DNA from: an uncultured Lachnospiraceae bacterium | Lineage (GTDB): Bacteria; Bacillota; Clostridia; Lachnospirales; Lachnospiraceae | Direction: 5' to 3' | Assembly: GCA_902796005.1 (NCBI GenBank) | Contig: CADBNF010000015.1 | Location: 1 to 34,452, forward strand | DNA: 34,452 bases | Part shown: positions 24,539-31,456 of the stretch, one piece after another | Position numbering within the stretch: position 1 is the stretch's first letter | How the letters are laid out: the number at the start of each line of letters is the position of its first letter | Program-made: the position numbers and the translations under genes | The notes under the pieces: generated by a model | The model's database searches: none | What the model saw: only the letters and a program-made list of their open reading frames with translations | What the model was told of the DNA's origin: nothing

Positions 24539-24577
24539 AAAGGTGTCAAGAAAAAATACTTGACACCTTTATTCTTT
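24539..24577 (+). terminator. Terminator whose 3' arm contains the next promoter's -35 box
   Basis: AAAGGTGTCAAG (24539-24550) pairs perfectly with CTTGACACCTTT (24559-24570) around an A-rich 8-base loop, followed by ATTCTTTT. Its second arm includes TTGACA (24560-24565), used as the -35 of the ylxM-ffh promoter. Confidence 0.7.
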
Positions 24578-24588
24578 TCCTGTAAGAT
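24560..24588 (+). promoter_or_regulatory. Promoter of the ylxM-ffh-rpsP-rplS region
   Basis: Consensus TTGACA (24560-24565), a 17-bp spacer and TAAGAT (24583-24588). The ATG of ylxM at 24604 is 15 bp downstream, so the leader is very short. The -35 lies in the terminator hairpin of the preceding gene. Confidence 0.75.
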
Positions 24589-24603
24589 TACGCAGGTGAT
24601 GTT

Positions 24604-24939
24604 ATGGAGAAGTTTGTAGAAAAAACCTATCTGTATGATTTTTACGGCGATCTGCTGACCCCGCGCCAGCAGCGCATTTACCAGGAAGTGGTTTTCGAGG
24701 ATTATTCCTTAAGCGAGGTGGCCAGGGACGAGGGTATCAGCCGCCAGGGCATTCACGACATGATTAAACGCTGTGTGAATACCATGGAGGAATACGAGGC
24801 CCGGCTGCACCTGGTGGAGCGGTTCCTGAAGATCCGCACCCAGGTGGACAAAATCCTGGAGCTGACCGAAGAGCCGGAGAAGGAAGGAAGCCTTAAGGAG
24901 ATTTCCCTTCTGGCAAGGGAGATATTAGAGGAGTTGTAA
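24604..24939 (+). CDS. ylxM: YlxM-like helix-turn-helix protein associated with SRP
   Basis: The 111-residue protein begins YDFYGDLLTPRQQRIYQEVVFEDYSLSEVARDEGISRQGIHDMIKRC, a sigma-70 region-4-like helix-turn-helix typical of YlxM. A second half is coiled. YlxM is known to modulate the SRP GTPase Ffh in Gram-positive bacteria. Its stop codon is followed immediately by the ffh ATG (no gap), so translation is coupled. The ribosome binding site is GCAGGTGATG. Confidence 0.9.
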   Translation: MEKFVEKTYLYDFYGDLLTPRQQRIYQEVVFEDYSLSEVARDEGISRQGIHDMIKRCVNTMEEYEARLHLVERFLKIRTQVDKILELTEEPEKEGSLKEISLLAREILEEL

Positions 24940-26286
24940 ATGGCATTTGAGAGCTTAACCGAAAAACTGCAGAATGTTTTCCGAAAGCTTCGCAGCAAGG
25001 GACGGCTGACCGAGGAGGACGTAAAGTCTGCCTTAAAAGAGGTCAAGATGGCCCTCCTTGAGGCGGATGTCAGCTTCAAGGTGGTGCGGCAGTTTACCAA
25101 AACCGTTCAGGAGAAGGCGGTAGGCGCCGACGTCATGAACGGCCTGAACCCCGGACAGACGGTCATCAAGCTGGTTAACGACGAGCTGACCTCCCTGATG
25201 GGGTCGGAGACTACGGAGATTGCCCTGAAACCAGCCAATGAAGTAAGCGTCATCATGATGGTGGGCCTGCAGGGCGCAGGCAAAACCACCACGGCTGCCA
25301 AGCTGGCCGTGAAGATGCAGAACAATAAACGCAAACCCCTGCTGGTGGCCTGCGACGTCTACCGGCCCGCAGCCATTGCCCAGCTGGAGAAGAACGGCGA
25401 AAAGGTCGGCGTGCCCGTCTTTTCCATGGGAGATAAGAAGAAGCCCGTGGACATCGCCAAAGCGGCGGTGGAGCACGCGAAGAGCCAGGGACTGAACCTG
25501 GTTATCCTGGATACCGCCGGACGGCTGCACATCGACGAGGAGATGATGCAGGAGCTGGTGGATATCCGTTCCGCAGTGGACGTATCCGCGGCCATCCTGG
25601 TGGTGGACGCTATGACCGGCCAGGACGCGGTGAACGTGGCGGAGACCTTTAACGAGAAAATCGGCATCGACGGTGTCATCCTGACCAAGCTGGACGGCGA
25701 CACCAGAGGCGGCGCGGCCCTTTCCATCAAGGCCGTGACCGGCAAACCCATCCTCTACGCCGGTATGGGAGAGAAGCCCGAGGACCTGGAGCAGTTCTAT
25801 CCGGACCGTATGGCCTCCCGTATCCTGGGCATGGGCGACGTGCTTTCCCTCATCGAGAAGGCCCAGTCGGCCATCGACGAGGAACAGGCCGGCCGGATGA
25901 TGGAGAAGATGAAGAAGGCAGGCGTTGATTTCAACGACTACCTGGACAGCATGAAGCAGCTGAACAAGATGGGCGGCTTTTCCAGCCTCCTGAGCATGCT
26001 GCCCGGCATGGGCTTAAAGAAGCAGGATATCGAAGGCCTGGTGGACGAGAAGGACCTGAAGCGGCGCGAAGCCATCATCATGTCCATGACGCCGAAGGAG
26101 CGGGCGAATCCGGATCTATTGAATCCCTCCCGCAAGCTGCGTATCGCCAAAGGCTGCGGCCTTCCCATCAACGAGGTCAACCGGTTCATCAAGCAGTTCA
26201 ATGAATCGAAGAAGATGATGAAGAAGATGCCGGGCCTGATGAAGGGCAAAAGAGGGCCCTTCGGCCGGGGCGGCCTGTTCGGCTGA
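24940..26286 (+). CDS. ffh: Signal recognition particle GTPase Ffh
   Basis: The 448-residue protein targets membrane-protein nascent chains with 4.5S RNA. It has an N-domain (1-90), a GTPase G-domain with G1 GLQGAGKTT (about 106-114), CDVYRPAA, DTAGRLH (G3), TKLDGDTRGGAAL (G4-G5) and DARGG-like loop, then an M-domain (about 325-430, MGGFSSLLSMLPGM) with a methionine-rich C-terminal helix (KKMMKKMPGLMKG). Length is normal. The GG of the ribosome binding site lies inside the 3' end of ylxM (GAGGAG). Confidence 0.97.
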   Translation: MAFESLTEKLQNVFRKLRSKGRLTEEDVKSALKEVKMALLEADVSFKVVRQFTKTVQEKAVGADVMNGLNPGQTVIKLVNDELTSLMGSETTEIALKPANEVSVIMMVGLQGAGKTTTAAKLAVKMQNNKRKPLLVACDVYRPAAIAQLEKNGEKVGVPVFSMGDKKKPVDIAKAAVEHAKSQGLNLVILDTAGRLHIDEEMMQELVDIRSAVDVSAAILVVDAMTGQDAVNVAETFNEKIGIDGVILTKLDGDTRGGAALSIKAVTGKPILYAGMGEKPEDLEQFYPDRMASRILGMGDVLSLIEKAQSAIDEEQAGRMMEKMKKAGVDFNDYLDSMKQLNKMGGFSSLLSMLPGMGLKKQDIEGLVDEKDLKRREAIIMSMTPKERANPDLLNPSRKLRIAKGCGLPINEVNRFIKQFNESKKMMKKMPGLMKGKRGPFGRGGLFG

Positions 26287-26359
26287 TAAGCCGTATTTTT
26301 AAAAACCGTATAATAAAACTTTATTATAAAAAAGCAATCATTCTATGGAGGAATAAAAA

Positions 26360-26605
26360 ATGGCAGTAAAGATTCGTTTAAGAAGAATGGGTAAGAAGAA
26401 AGCACCGATCTACAGAATTATCGTGGCGGATGCCCGCTCACCCAGAGACGGCAGATTCATCGAGGAGATCGGCACCTATGATCCGAACATGGATCCCAGC
26501 CAGTTCTCTGTAGACGAGGAGGCCGCTAAGAAGTGGCTCGCCAACGGTGCACAGCCCACTGAGACCGTAGGCAAGATCTTTAAGATGGCAGGCATTACCA
26601 AATAA
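26360..26605 (+). CDS. rpsP: Ribosomal protein bS16
   Basis: The 81-residue protein has the S16 pattern [40 protein letters not shown], with typical length. TATGGAGGAATAAAAA precedes the ATG. The 73-bp gap before it holds an AT-only palindrome (26309-26328), with no convincing -35, so it is probably co-transcribed with ffh. Its Leu/Arg/Lys-rich, low-GC codon use is that of a highly expressed gene. Confidence 0.97.
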   Translation: MAVKIRLRRMGKKKAPIYRIIVADARSPRDGRFIEEIGTYDPNMDPSQFSVDEEAAKKWLANGAQPTETVGKIFKMAGITK

Positions 26606-26649
26606 CACAACACTCTTGTTAGCTTTAAGCGGCGAAGAATGGAGATAAA

Positions 26650-26877
26650 ATGAGAGAATTGGTCGAAGTCATTGCGAAATCTCTTGTCGAAAATCCAGAT
26701 GAAGTTGTGGTTACCGAAACCGAAAGCGGCGGAGAGGTGTTTATCGAACTGAAGGTCGCACCCGGTGATATGGGAAAGGTTATTGGAAGACAGGGACGTA
26801 TAGCCAAGGCAATCCGTGCCGTAGTTAAGGCCGCTTCATCCAAAAGCGACAAGAAGGTTGTAGTGGAAATCATCTGA
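26650..26877 (+). CDS. khpA: KH-domain RNA-binding protein KhpA
   Basis: The 75-residue protein is a single KH domain with the RNA-binding G-x-x-G loop (VIGRQGRIAKAIRAVV). KhpA works with KhpB in Gram-positive RNA regulation and cell elongation. Position between rpsP and rimM is the standard Firmicutes arrangement. The ribosome binding site is AATGGAGATAAA. The gene is followed by a large imperfect hairpin (26892-26932). Confidence 0.93.
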   Translation: MRELVEVIAKSLVENPDEVVVTETESGGEVFIELKVAPGDMGKVIGRQGRIAKAIRAVVKAASSKSDKKVVVEII

Positions 26878-26891
26878 TGACAGACAGTTTT

Positions 26892-26940
26892 ACGGGCGGC
26901 CGGGGAGGACAGATTCCTTCCTGGCCTTCCGTATTTTGAA
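26892..26940 (+). terminator. Intra-operon hairpin (attenuator-like)
   Basis: ACGG, GGCC and GGGGAGGA (26892-26909) pair with TCCTTCCT, GGCC and CCGT (26915-26932), leaving a 2-base internal mismatch and two G-T wobbles; ATTTTG follows. The T-tract is short, so it may only reduce read-through into rimM, or protect the mRNA. Confidence 0.4.
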
Positions 26941-26952
26941 AGGGAGACAGTA

Positions 26953-27462
26953 ATGGAACAGTTTCTCAAGGTGGGAGTCATCACCCAGACCCACGGGCTT
27001 AAGGGGGAATTCAAAATCTATCCCACAACCGACAGCCCGGAACGTTTCCTTGACATCACCCGCGTGTATGTGGGCGAGGAAAAACAGAAGGAAACCCTGA
27101 CCGGCGTCCGGTTTTTCAAACAGTTCGTTATTGCCGGGTTAAAAGGAAAGAATACCATCGAAGAGGCGGAAAAGCTGAAAGGCAAGGAGCTTTTCGTGGA
27201 AAGAGCCGACGGAGCGCCTCTTCGCGAAAATGAATATTATATCGCGGACCTTATCGGCATGAAGGTGGAAGACCGGGAAAAAGGCTTTCTGGGCGAGCTG
27301 ACGGATGTCATGGAGACCGGGGCCAACGACGTGTACGTGGTGACCTCCGAAAAATACGGGGAAATCCTTATCCCCGCCATCAGACAATGCATAAAAAAGG
27401 TGGATATTGAACAAGGAATCATGCAGGTGGAGCTTCTGCCCGGCCTTATCGGGGAAGCGTAA
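26953..27462 (+). CDS. rimM: 16S rRNA processing protein RimM
   Basis: The 169-residue protein assists 30S head assembly and binds S19. It has the RimM N-domain (LKVGVITQTHGLKGEFKIYPTTD, FKQFVIAGLKG, ELFVERADGAPLRENEYYIADLIG) and a PRC-barrel C-domain (GELTDVMETGANDVYVV, EILIPAIRQCIKKVDIEQGIM). Length is normal. AAGGGAGAC lies before the ATG. The next gene (zinc ribbon protein) begins 24 bases after its stop. Confidence 0.95.
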   Translation: MEQFLKVGVITQTHGLKGEFKIYPTTDSPERFLDITRVYVGEEKQKETLTGVRFFKQFVIAGLKGKNTIEEAEKLKGKELFVERADGAPLRENEYYIADLIGMKVEDREKGFLGELTDVMETGANDVYVVTSEKYGEILIPAIRQCIKKVDIEQGIMQVELLPGLIGEA

Positions 27463-27486
27463 GAGACGCCTGCGGAAAGGAACAGT

Positions 27487-28224
27487 ATGAAGTTTTGTAT
27501 AGAGTGCGGGACTTCCGCTGTGGATGAAGCGAGGTTCTGCAGAAAATGCGGCGCCAGGCTGCCCGAAGTTTCGGACGACCGGAAGGGGGATGCGGATTTC
27601 GGCCTTCACCCGAAGGAAAGTCCGAAGCCGGCGCTGGATCTGGAAATACCCGAATCCATCGAAGAGGACTCCGGCTTTGAGGTGCCGAAGGGCTTTGTCC
27701 TGGAGACACCCGGGGAGAGAAGACAGGCTGTAACCGAGAAGGTGGAGCTTTCCGCGCCGGGCTACGGTATGGAGGAGACCACGGAGAAGGTGGAGCTTAT
27801 CGCGCCGGAATCCACCCGGGAAGAGGTAAATATAAAGCCTGAGCTTAAGCTGAACAAGCGGCCGCAAACCGTGCCGGCACTTAACAAGGGCGTAAAAGCC
27901 ACCTCCGGCTTTGCAATCGCCTCCCTGGCCACGTCCTGCATGGGCATCTTTTCCGGGCTGCTGACCCTCGTTTTCATCGGCTTTTCTCCGGTGATGGGCC
28001 TGATTTACCTGATTCCCTCGGCTTTGGGCATTATTTTCGGTATTGTGGGCATCGCCGTTACCGGTGTGCGGGGCAAACGCGCCGGCAGGGGCATCGCCGT
28101 CACCGGCCTGGTGCTCGGCATTATTTTCTTCCTGCTCTGGGGCGCGCTTTCCTACCTGCTGCTGAGCTTTGCCAGCAACTACCGGGACGTGATTCTTGAG
28201 TATATAAGGGCGCTGCTGCAATGA
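27487..28224 (+). CDS. Zinc-ribbon membrane protein with DUF4190-like C-terminus
   Basis: The 245-residue protein starts with a zinc ribbon (MKFCIECGTSAVDEARFCRKCG, four Cys), has a disordered acidic middle with repeated TEKVEL-A-PE-like units (about 75-120), and ends in two or three membrane helices (about 140-235; SGFAIASLATSCMGI, SALGIIFGIVGIAVTG, AVTGLVLGIIFFLLW). Such zinc ribbon plus DUF4190-like proteins are common in Clostridia, function unknown. It sits between rimM and trmD, which are normally adjacent. Its TGA overlaps the trmD ATG (ATGA), so trmD translation is coupled to it. AAAGGAACAG lies before the ATG. Confidence 0.8.
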   Translation: MKFCIECGTSAVDEARFCRKCGARLPEVSDDRKGDADFGLHPKESPKPALDLEIPESIEEDSGFEVPKGFVLETPGERRQAVTEKVELSAPGYGMEETTEKVELIAPESTREEVNIKPELKLNKRPQTVPALNKGVKATSGFAIASLATSCMGIFSGLLTLVFIGFSPVMGLIYLIPSALGIIFGIVGIAVTGVRGKRAGRGIAVTGLVLGIIFFLLWGALSYLLLSFASNYRDVILEYIRALLQ

Positions 28225-29297
28225 TATTCCACGTATGTACCCTTTTTCCGGAAATGATTGAAAATGCCTGTGCCACCAGTATCTTCGGCCGGGGCATGAA
28301 GGCCGGCCACATCCGGCTCGATACCGTCAATATCCGGGATTTTTCCATCAACAATTACAACCGGGTGGACGATTACCCCTACGGCGGCGGCGCCGGCATG
28401 GTGATGGAGCCCGAACCCATTTTCCGGGCAGTGAAAAGCGTCACCGATGGCTGTGAAAAGCCGGTGCGGGTCATCTATATGACGCCCCAGGCGGAAATCC
28501 TCTCCCAGACGAAGGTGGAGGAGCTTGCCCGGGAGGAGGAGCTGGTGCTCCTGTGCGGCCGCTACGAGGGCATCGACGAGCGGGTGCTGCAGGAGGTGGT
28601 CACCGACTACGTATCCATCGGGGACTACGTGCTGACGGGCGGCGAGCTGCCCGCGCTGGTGCTGATGGACGCCGTGGCCCGGTTTGTGCCCGGCGTGCTG
28701 AACAACGAGGAATCCTCCCAGGTGGAGTCCCTCCAGGACAACCTGCTGGAATATCCCCAGTATACCCGGCCCGAGGTCTGGCACGGAAAGCCCGTACCCC
28801 CGGTGCTCCTGACCGGCGACCATAAGAAAATCACTGCCTGGCGGTATGCGGCGTCCAGACAGAGAACCATGGAAAGACGGCCGGATCTGATGAAAAAGGC
28901 CTTGCAGGTCACGGCGATGTATACCGGCGGCGAGACCGCGGCGAAGGCAGCCGCCCTTCTGTGCGACGCCGTTTCCAACTACGGTTCGGTGATGGATTAC
29001 AACCGCAACAAGCTGAAAAAGCAGATTTTAAAGCTGGGTCCGGGCGATCTGGCGGTATTTGTGGCGGAGGATGGGGAAGAGCTCCTGTCTGCCATCAGCC
29101 GGATGCGGCCGGGGAATACCCCCTGCGCGGCTTACCTGCCGGCTTCCGCTACGGAAGAGGAGATGGAGGCTTTGTGCGCCGGCCTTACGGCAAAGGGCTT
29201 TTCGGTTATCGCTTCGGGCTTCTATTCCGAAGAGATTGACGAGGAGGAAGCCTCCCTGCTTGCCCTGGCGTTGCGAAAAATCCTCTGGAAGGGCTGA
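28221..29297 (+). CDS. trmD: tRNA (guanine37-N1)-methyltransferase TrmD with long C-terminal extension
   Basis: Residues 1-230 are canonical TrmD: a SPOUT methyltransferase using SAM to make m1G37, with YPYGGGAGMVMEPEP (about 53-66), LCGRYEGIDERV (111-122), SIGDYVLTGGELPALVLMDA and the Arg-Pro motif YTRPEVW. TrmD is usually about 240 residues; this protein has 358. The extra 128 residues (about 231-358) have a Gly/Ala-rich turn (GGETAAKAAALLCDAVSN), basic helix (NRNKLKKQILKLG), an alpha/beta segment (DLAVFVAEDGEELLSAISRM) and a second one ending ALALRKILWKG. I do not recognise the extension; no stop or frameshift separates it from TrmD. The gene overlaps the zinc ribbon gene by 4 bases. Confidence 0.93.
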   Translation: MIFHVCTLFPEMIENACATSIFGRGMKAGHIRLDTVNIRDFSINNYNRVDDYPYGGGAGMVMEPEPIFRAVKSVTDGCEKPVRVIYMTPQAEILSQTKVEELAREEELVLLCGRYEGIDERVLQEVVTDYVSIGDYVLTGGELPALVLMDAVARFVPGVLNNEESSQVESLQDNLLEYPQYTRPEVWHGKPVPPVLLTGDHKKITAWRYAASRQRTMERRPDLMKKALQVTAMYTGGETAAKAAALLCDAVSNYGSVMDYNRNKLKKQILKLGPGDLAVFVAEDGEELLSAISRMRPGNTPCAAYLPASATEEEMEALCAGLTAKGFSVIASGFYSEEIDEEEASLLALALRKILWKG

Positions 29298-29326
29298 AAA
29301 TTTAAGAGAATATCCCGGAAAAGTGC

Positions 29327-29355
29327 TTGCATTTGCCGGGTATCCGTAGTAAAAT
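29327..29355 (+). promoter_or_regulatory. Promoter of rplS
   Basis: TTGCAT at 29327-29332, a 17-bp spacer and TAAAAT at 29350-29355, about 84 bp before the rplS ATG. It lets rplS be made apart from the upstream operon. Confidence 0.65.
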
Positions 29356-29361
29356 ATCACT

Positions 29362-29411
29362 CGCTGTAACACAGATGGTCCGCTTCCACGTTTATCGGTG
29401 GTATGAACATC
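29362..29411 (+). ncRNA. Candidate L19 leader (autoregulatory mRNA element)
   Basis: Between the promoter and rplS, GATG (29374-29377) can pair with CATC (29408-29411), enclosing a CCAC (29386-29389)/GTGG (29398-29401) hairpin, with conserved-looking internal loops (GTCCGCTT and TATGAA). Firmicutes often carry an L19 leader before rplS, which this layout resembles. I cannot run a covariance model, so it is a candidate only. Confidence 0.4.
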
Positions 29412-29438
29412 CAAATCAATTATAAAGGAGAGATTAAG

Positions 29439-29783
29439 ATGAACGACATTATCAAAGGCATCGAGGAAGCCCAGCTGAAGGCAGAGGCTCCCAAGTTCAA
29501 CGTAGGCGACACCGTACGGGTGCACAACCGGATTAAAGAAGGCGAGAAGGTCAGAATACAGATCTTCGAAGGCATCGTTGTGAAGAGACAGGGCGGAAGC
29601 TCCAGAGAGACCTTTACGGTTCGTAAGACCTCCAACGGCGTAGGCGTGGAAAAGACCTGGCCGCTTCACTCCCCCAATGTAGTGGATGTGGAAGTTGTCC
29701 GCCACGGTAAAGTAAGACGTGCGAAGCTGAACTACTTAAGAGACAGAGTCGGCAAAGCCGCCAAGGTTAAAGAATTAAGATAA
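29439..29783 (+). CDS. rplS: Ribosomal protein bL19
   Basis: The 114-residue protein matches L19: [31 protein letters not shown], the RRETF-like [34 protein letters not shown] and [16 protein letters not shown]. The start at 29439 was chosen because AAAGGAGAG lies 7-9 bases before it; the upstream ATG at 29403 lies in the leader element. A hairpin terminator follows. Confidence 0.97.
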   Translation: MNDIIKGIEEAQLKAEAPKFNVGDTVRVHNRIKEGEKVRIQIFEGIVVKRQGGSSRETFTVRKTSNGVGVEKTWPLHSPNVVDVEVVRHGKVRRAKLNYLRDRVGKAAKVKELR

Positions 29784-29794
29784 TGAATTTCTCT

Positions 29795-29832
29795 TAAGGC
29801 TCCGATATTGCTTACCGGAGCCTTATCTTTAT
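29795..29832 (+). terminator. Terminator after rplS
   Basis: TAAGGCTCCG (29795-29804) and CGGAGCCTTA (29816-29825) form a 10-bp perfect stem with an 11-base loop, followed by TCTTTAT. A second small stem, GGAGGC/GCCTCC (29850-29866), lies before lepB. Confidence 0.65.
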
Positions 29833-29886
29833 CATCGGAAAGAAGGGCAGGAGGCGTAAAGCCTCCGGCAGAATACGGCGGAAGAG

Positions 29887-30474
29887 ATGGGAAGAACGGA
29901 TACAGACAAACGATACCCCGGATATCTGAAGGAATATGTCTGGCAGCAGAAGGCCAGGAAGGTCTCCCGGCTCATTGTGGAGCTGGTGGCGGTCGTCGCC
30001 CTGGCGTTGTTCTGCGCGGTTTATTTCTGCCGTATGGCCTCGGTGCCCGATTCCGCCATGGAGGGTACCTTAAGCAACGGCGATAAGGTGCTCCTGAATT
30101 CCGCCTCCTATATCCTGGGAGAACCCAAGCGGGGCGACATCATCGCCTTCCGGACGGCGGACGACAGCAATGCCACCGTTATCTTCCGCCGGGTTATCGC
30201 CGGGCCGGGGGAGACGGTGCAGATAAGAGAGGGCAGCGTCTATGTGAACGGATCGCCCATCCACGAGACCGGAGACTATGAAAGCATCGTCAATCCCGGT
30301 ATTGCGGAGGACCCCATTACCCTCTCCGGCAACGAATATTTCGTCCTGGGGGACAACCGGAACAATGCGGAGGACAGCCGCCACCCGGGCATCGGGCTGG
30401 TGAATAAATCCGCGGTGCTGGGGAAGGCCTGGCTGCGCATCCGGCCGTTTTCCTCCTTCGGGACCGTACATTAA
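29887..30474 (+). CDS. Signal peptidase I homologue lacking the catalytic dyad
   Basis: The 195-residue protein has the S26 layout: one N-terminal helix (about 28-48), box B, box C, box D and box E. Catalytic positions are changed. Box B, normally P-x-x-S-M, reads VPDSAM with Ala57 directly before Met58 instead of the nucleophilic Ser. Box D, normally K-R-V-I-G, reads RRVIAG, with Arg101 in place of the general-base Lys. Box E, GDNR-x-x-S-x-DSR, reads GDNRNNAEDSR, with Ala161 for the Ser. Structural motifs (KRGDIIAF, VYVNG, YFVLGDNR, GKAWLRI) are intact, so the fold should be kept. It is therefore probably an inactive pseudoprotease. It lies in the usual lepB position between rplS and rbgA. 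The ribosome binding site is weak (GGCGGAAGAG). Confidence 0.88.
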   Translation: MGRTDTDKRYPGYLKEYVWQQKARKVSRLIVELVAVVALALFCAVYFCRMASVPDSAMEGTLSNGDKVLLNSASYILGEPKRGDIIAFRTADDSNATVIFRRVIAGPGETVQIREGSVYVNGSPIHETGDYESIVNPGIAEDPITLSGNEYFVLGDNRNNAEDSRHPGIGLVNKSAVLGKAWLRIRPFSSFGTVH

Positions 30475-30495
30475 ACGATAAAAAGGAGGAAAAGC

Positions 30496-31341
30496 ATGGA
30501 TATTCAGTGGTATCCGGGTCATATGACCAAGGCAAAACGGCAGATGCAGGAAGACATCAAGCTGATTGACCTGATTATCGAGCTTGTGGATGCCAGATGT
30601 CCCCGCTCCTCCGGCAATCCCGATATCGACGAGCTGGGCAGGAACAAGGCCCGGCTTGTTCTTTTAAACAAAGCGGATCTGGCCTCGGAGGAGGGTAACC
30701 GCCTCTGGGCGGCGGCCTATAAGGAAAAGGGTGTGAGCGTACTGACCGTGGATTCCCGGAACAAGACCACCCTGAAGCAGATCAACGGCATCATTTCCGA
30801 AGCCTGCAAAGAGAAAATCGAAAGAGACAGAAGAAAAGGCATCAAGAACCGGCCTATCCGGGCCATGGTGGCGGGTATCCCCAACGTGGGCAAATCCACC
30901 TTCATCAACTCCTATATCGGCCGGGCCAGCACGAAGACAGGCAACAAGCCCGGCGTCACCAAGGGCAAGCAGTGGATCCGGGTGAGCAAATTCCTGGAGC
31001 TTTTAGACACCCCCGGCATCCTCTGGCCGAAATTCGAGGACGAGCTGGTGGGCAGGAACCTTGCCTTCGTGGGCTCCGTCAAGGAGGAGGTCTTAAATGT
31101 GGAAGAGCTGGCCGTGCTTTTCCTGGACTTCTGCAAGGAGAAATATCCCGGCGTGCTCGCCGAACGCTACGGCGTGGAGGAAAGCCTTCCTTCGCCCGAA
31201 CTGCTTGTGGGCATCGGGGAAAAGCGGGGCTGCCTGGTGAAGAACCAGGAAGTGTCTACGGAAAAGGCGGCAAAGCTTATCATGGATGAGTTCAGGAGCG
31301 GCCGCCTGGGCCGGATGACCCTGGAGCTCCCTTCAGAATAA
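30496..31341 (+). CDS. rbgA: Ribosome biogenesis GTPase RbgA (YlqF)
   Basis: The 281-residue circularly permuted GTPase helps late 50S assembly. It starts IQWYPGHMTKAKRQM, then G4 NKADLA, G1 GIPNVGKSTFINSYIG, G2-like GNKPGVTKGKQW and G3 LDTPGIL (the permuted G4-G5-G1-G2-G3 order). A helical C-terminal domain follows. AAAAAGGAGGAAAAGC precedes the ATG. It begins 21 bases after the lepB-like gene and ends in a strong terminator. Confidence 0.95.
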   Translation: MDIQWYPGHMTKAKRQMQEDIKLIDLIIELVDARCPRSSGNPDIDELGRNKARLVLLNKADLASEEGNRLWAAAYKEKGVSVLTVDSRNKTTLKQINGIISEACKEKIERDRRKGIKNRPIRAMVAGIPNVGKSTFINSYIGRASTKTGNKPGVTKGKQWIRVSKFLELLDTPGILWPKFEDELVGRNLAFVGSVKEEVLNVEELAVLFLDFCKEKYPGVLAERYGVEESLPSPELLVGIGEKRGCLVKNQEVSTEKAAKLIMDEFRSGRLGRMTLELPSE

Positions 31342-31366
31342 CAATTTTTAATACCATCTTTATATG

Positions 31367-31394
31367 AGGCGTAAACCCTTTACGCCTTTTTTTT
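31367..31394 (+). terminator. Intrinsic terminator after rbgA
   Basis: AGGCGTAAA (31367-31375) pairs with TTTACGCCT (31379-31387) across a CCC loop, followed by an unbroken run of T to 31394. This is the end of the ribosome-maturation operon. Confidence 0.9.
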
Positions 31395-31456
31395 ATGCTT
31401 ATTTTTATAATAAAGGCAGATAAAGAAAATTCCGGCTTTCGCCGGCGGAGGAAAAC

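Noticed and set aside
26309-26328. AT-only 20-bp palindrome TATAATAAA-AC-TTTATTATA before rpsP
   Set aside because: Contains TATAAT but no -35 at 15-19 bp; AT-rich palindromes arise easily, so not called as a promoter or operator.
27139-28221. Minus-strand open frame antisense to rimM and the zinc ribbon gene
   Set aside because: No recognisable domain or ribosome binding site; both plus-strand genes are well supported.
29849-29866. AGGAGG inside a GGAGGC/GCCTCC hairpin before lepB
   Set aside because: No start codon follows at a usable distance, so no hidden small gene; function not supported.
31342-31456. c-di-AMP (ydaO-type) riboswitch upstream of ktrB
   Set aside because: The 115-base gap is largely the rbgA terminator; no room or conserved core for the element. 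The 26 bases before trkA are also too short.
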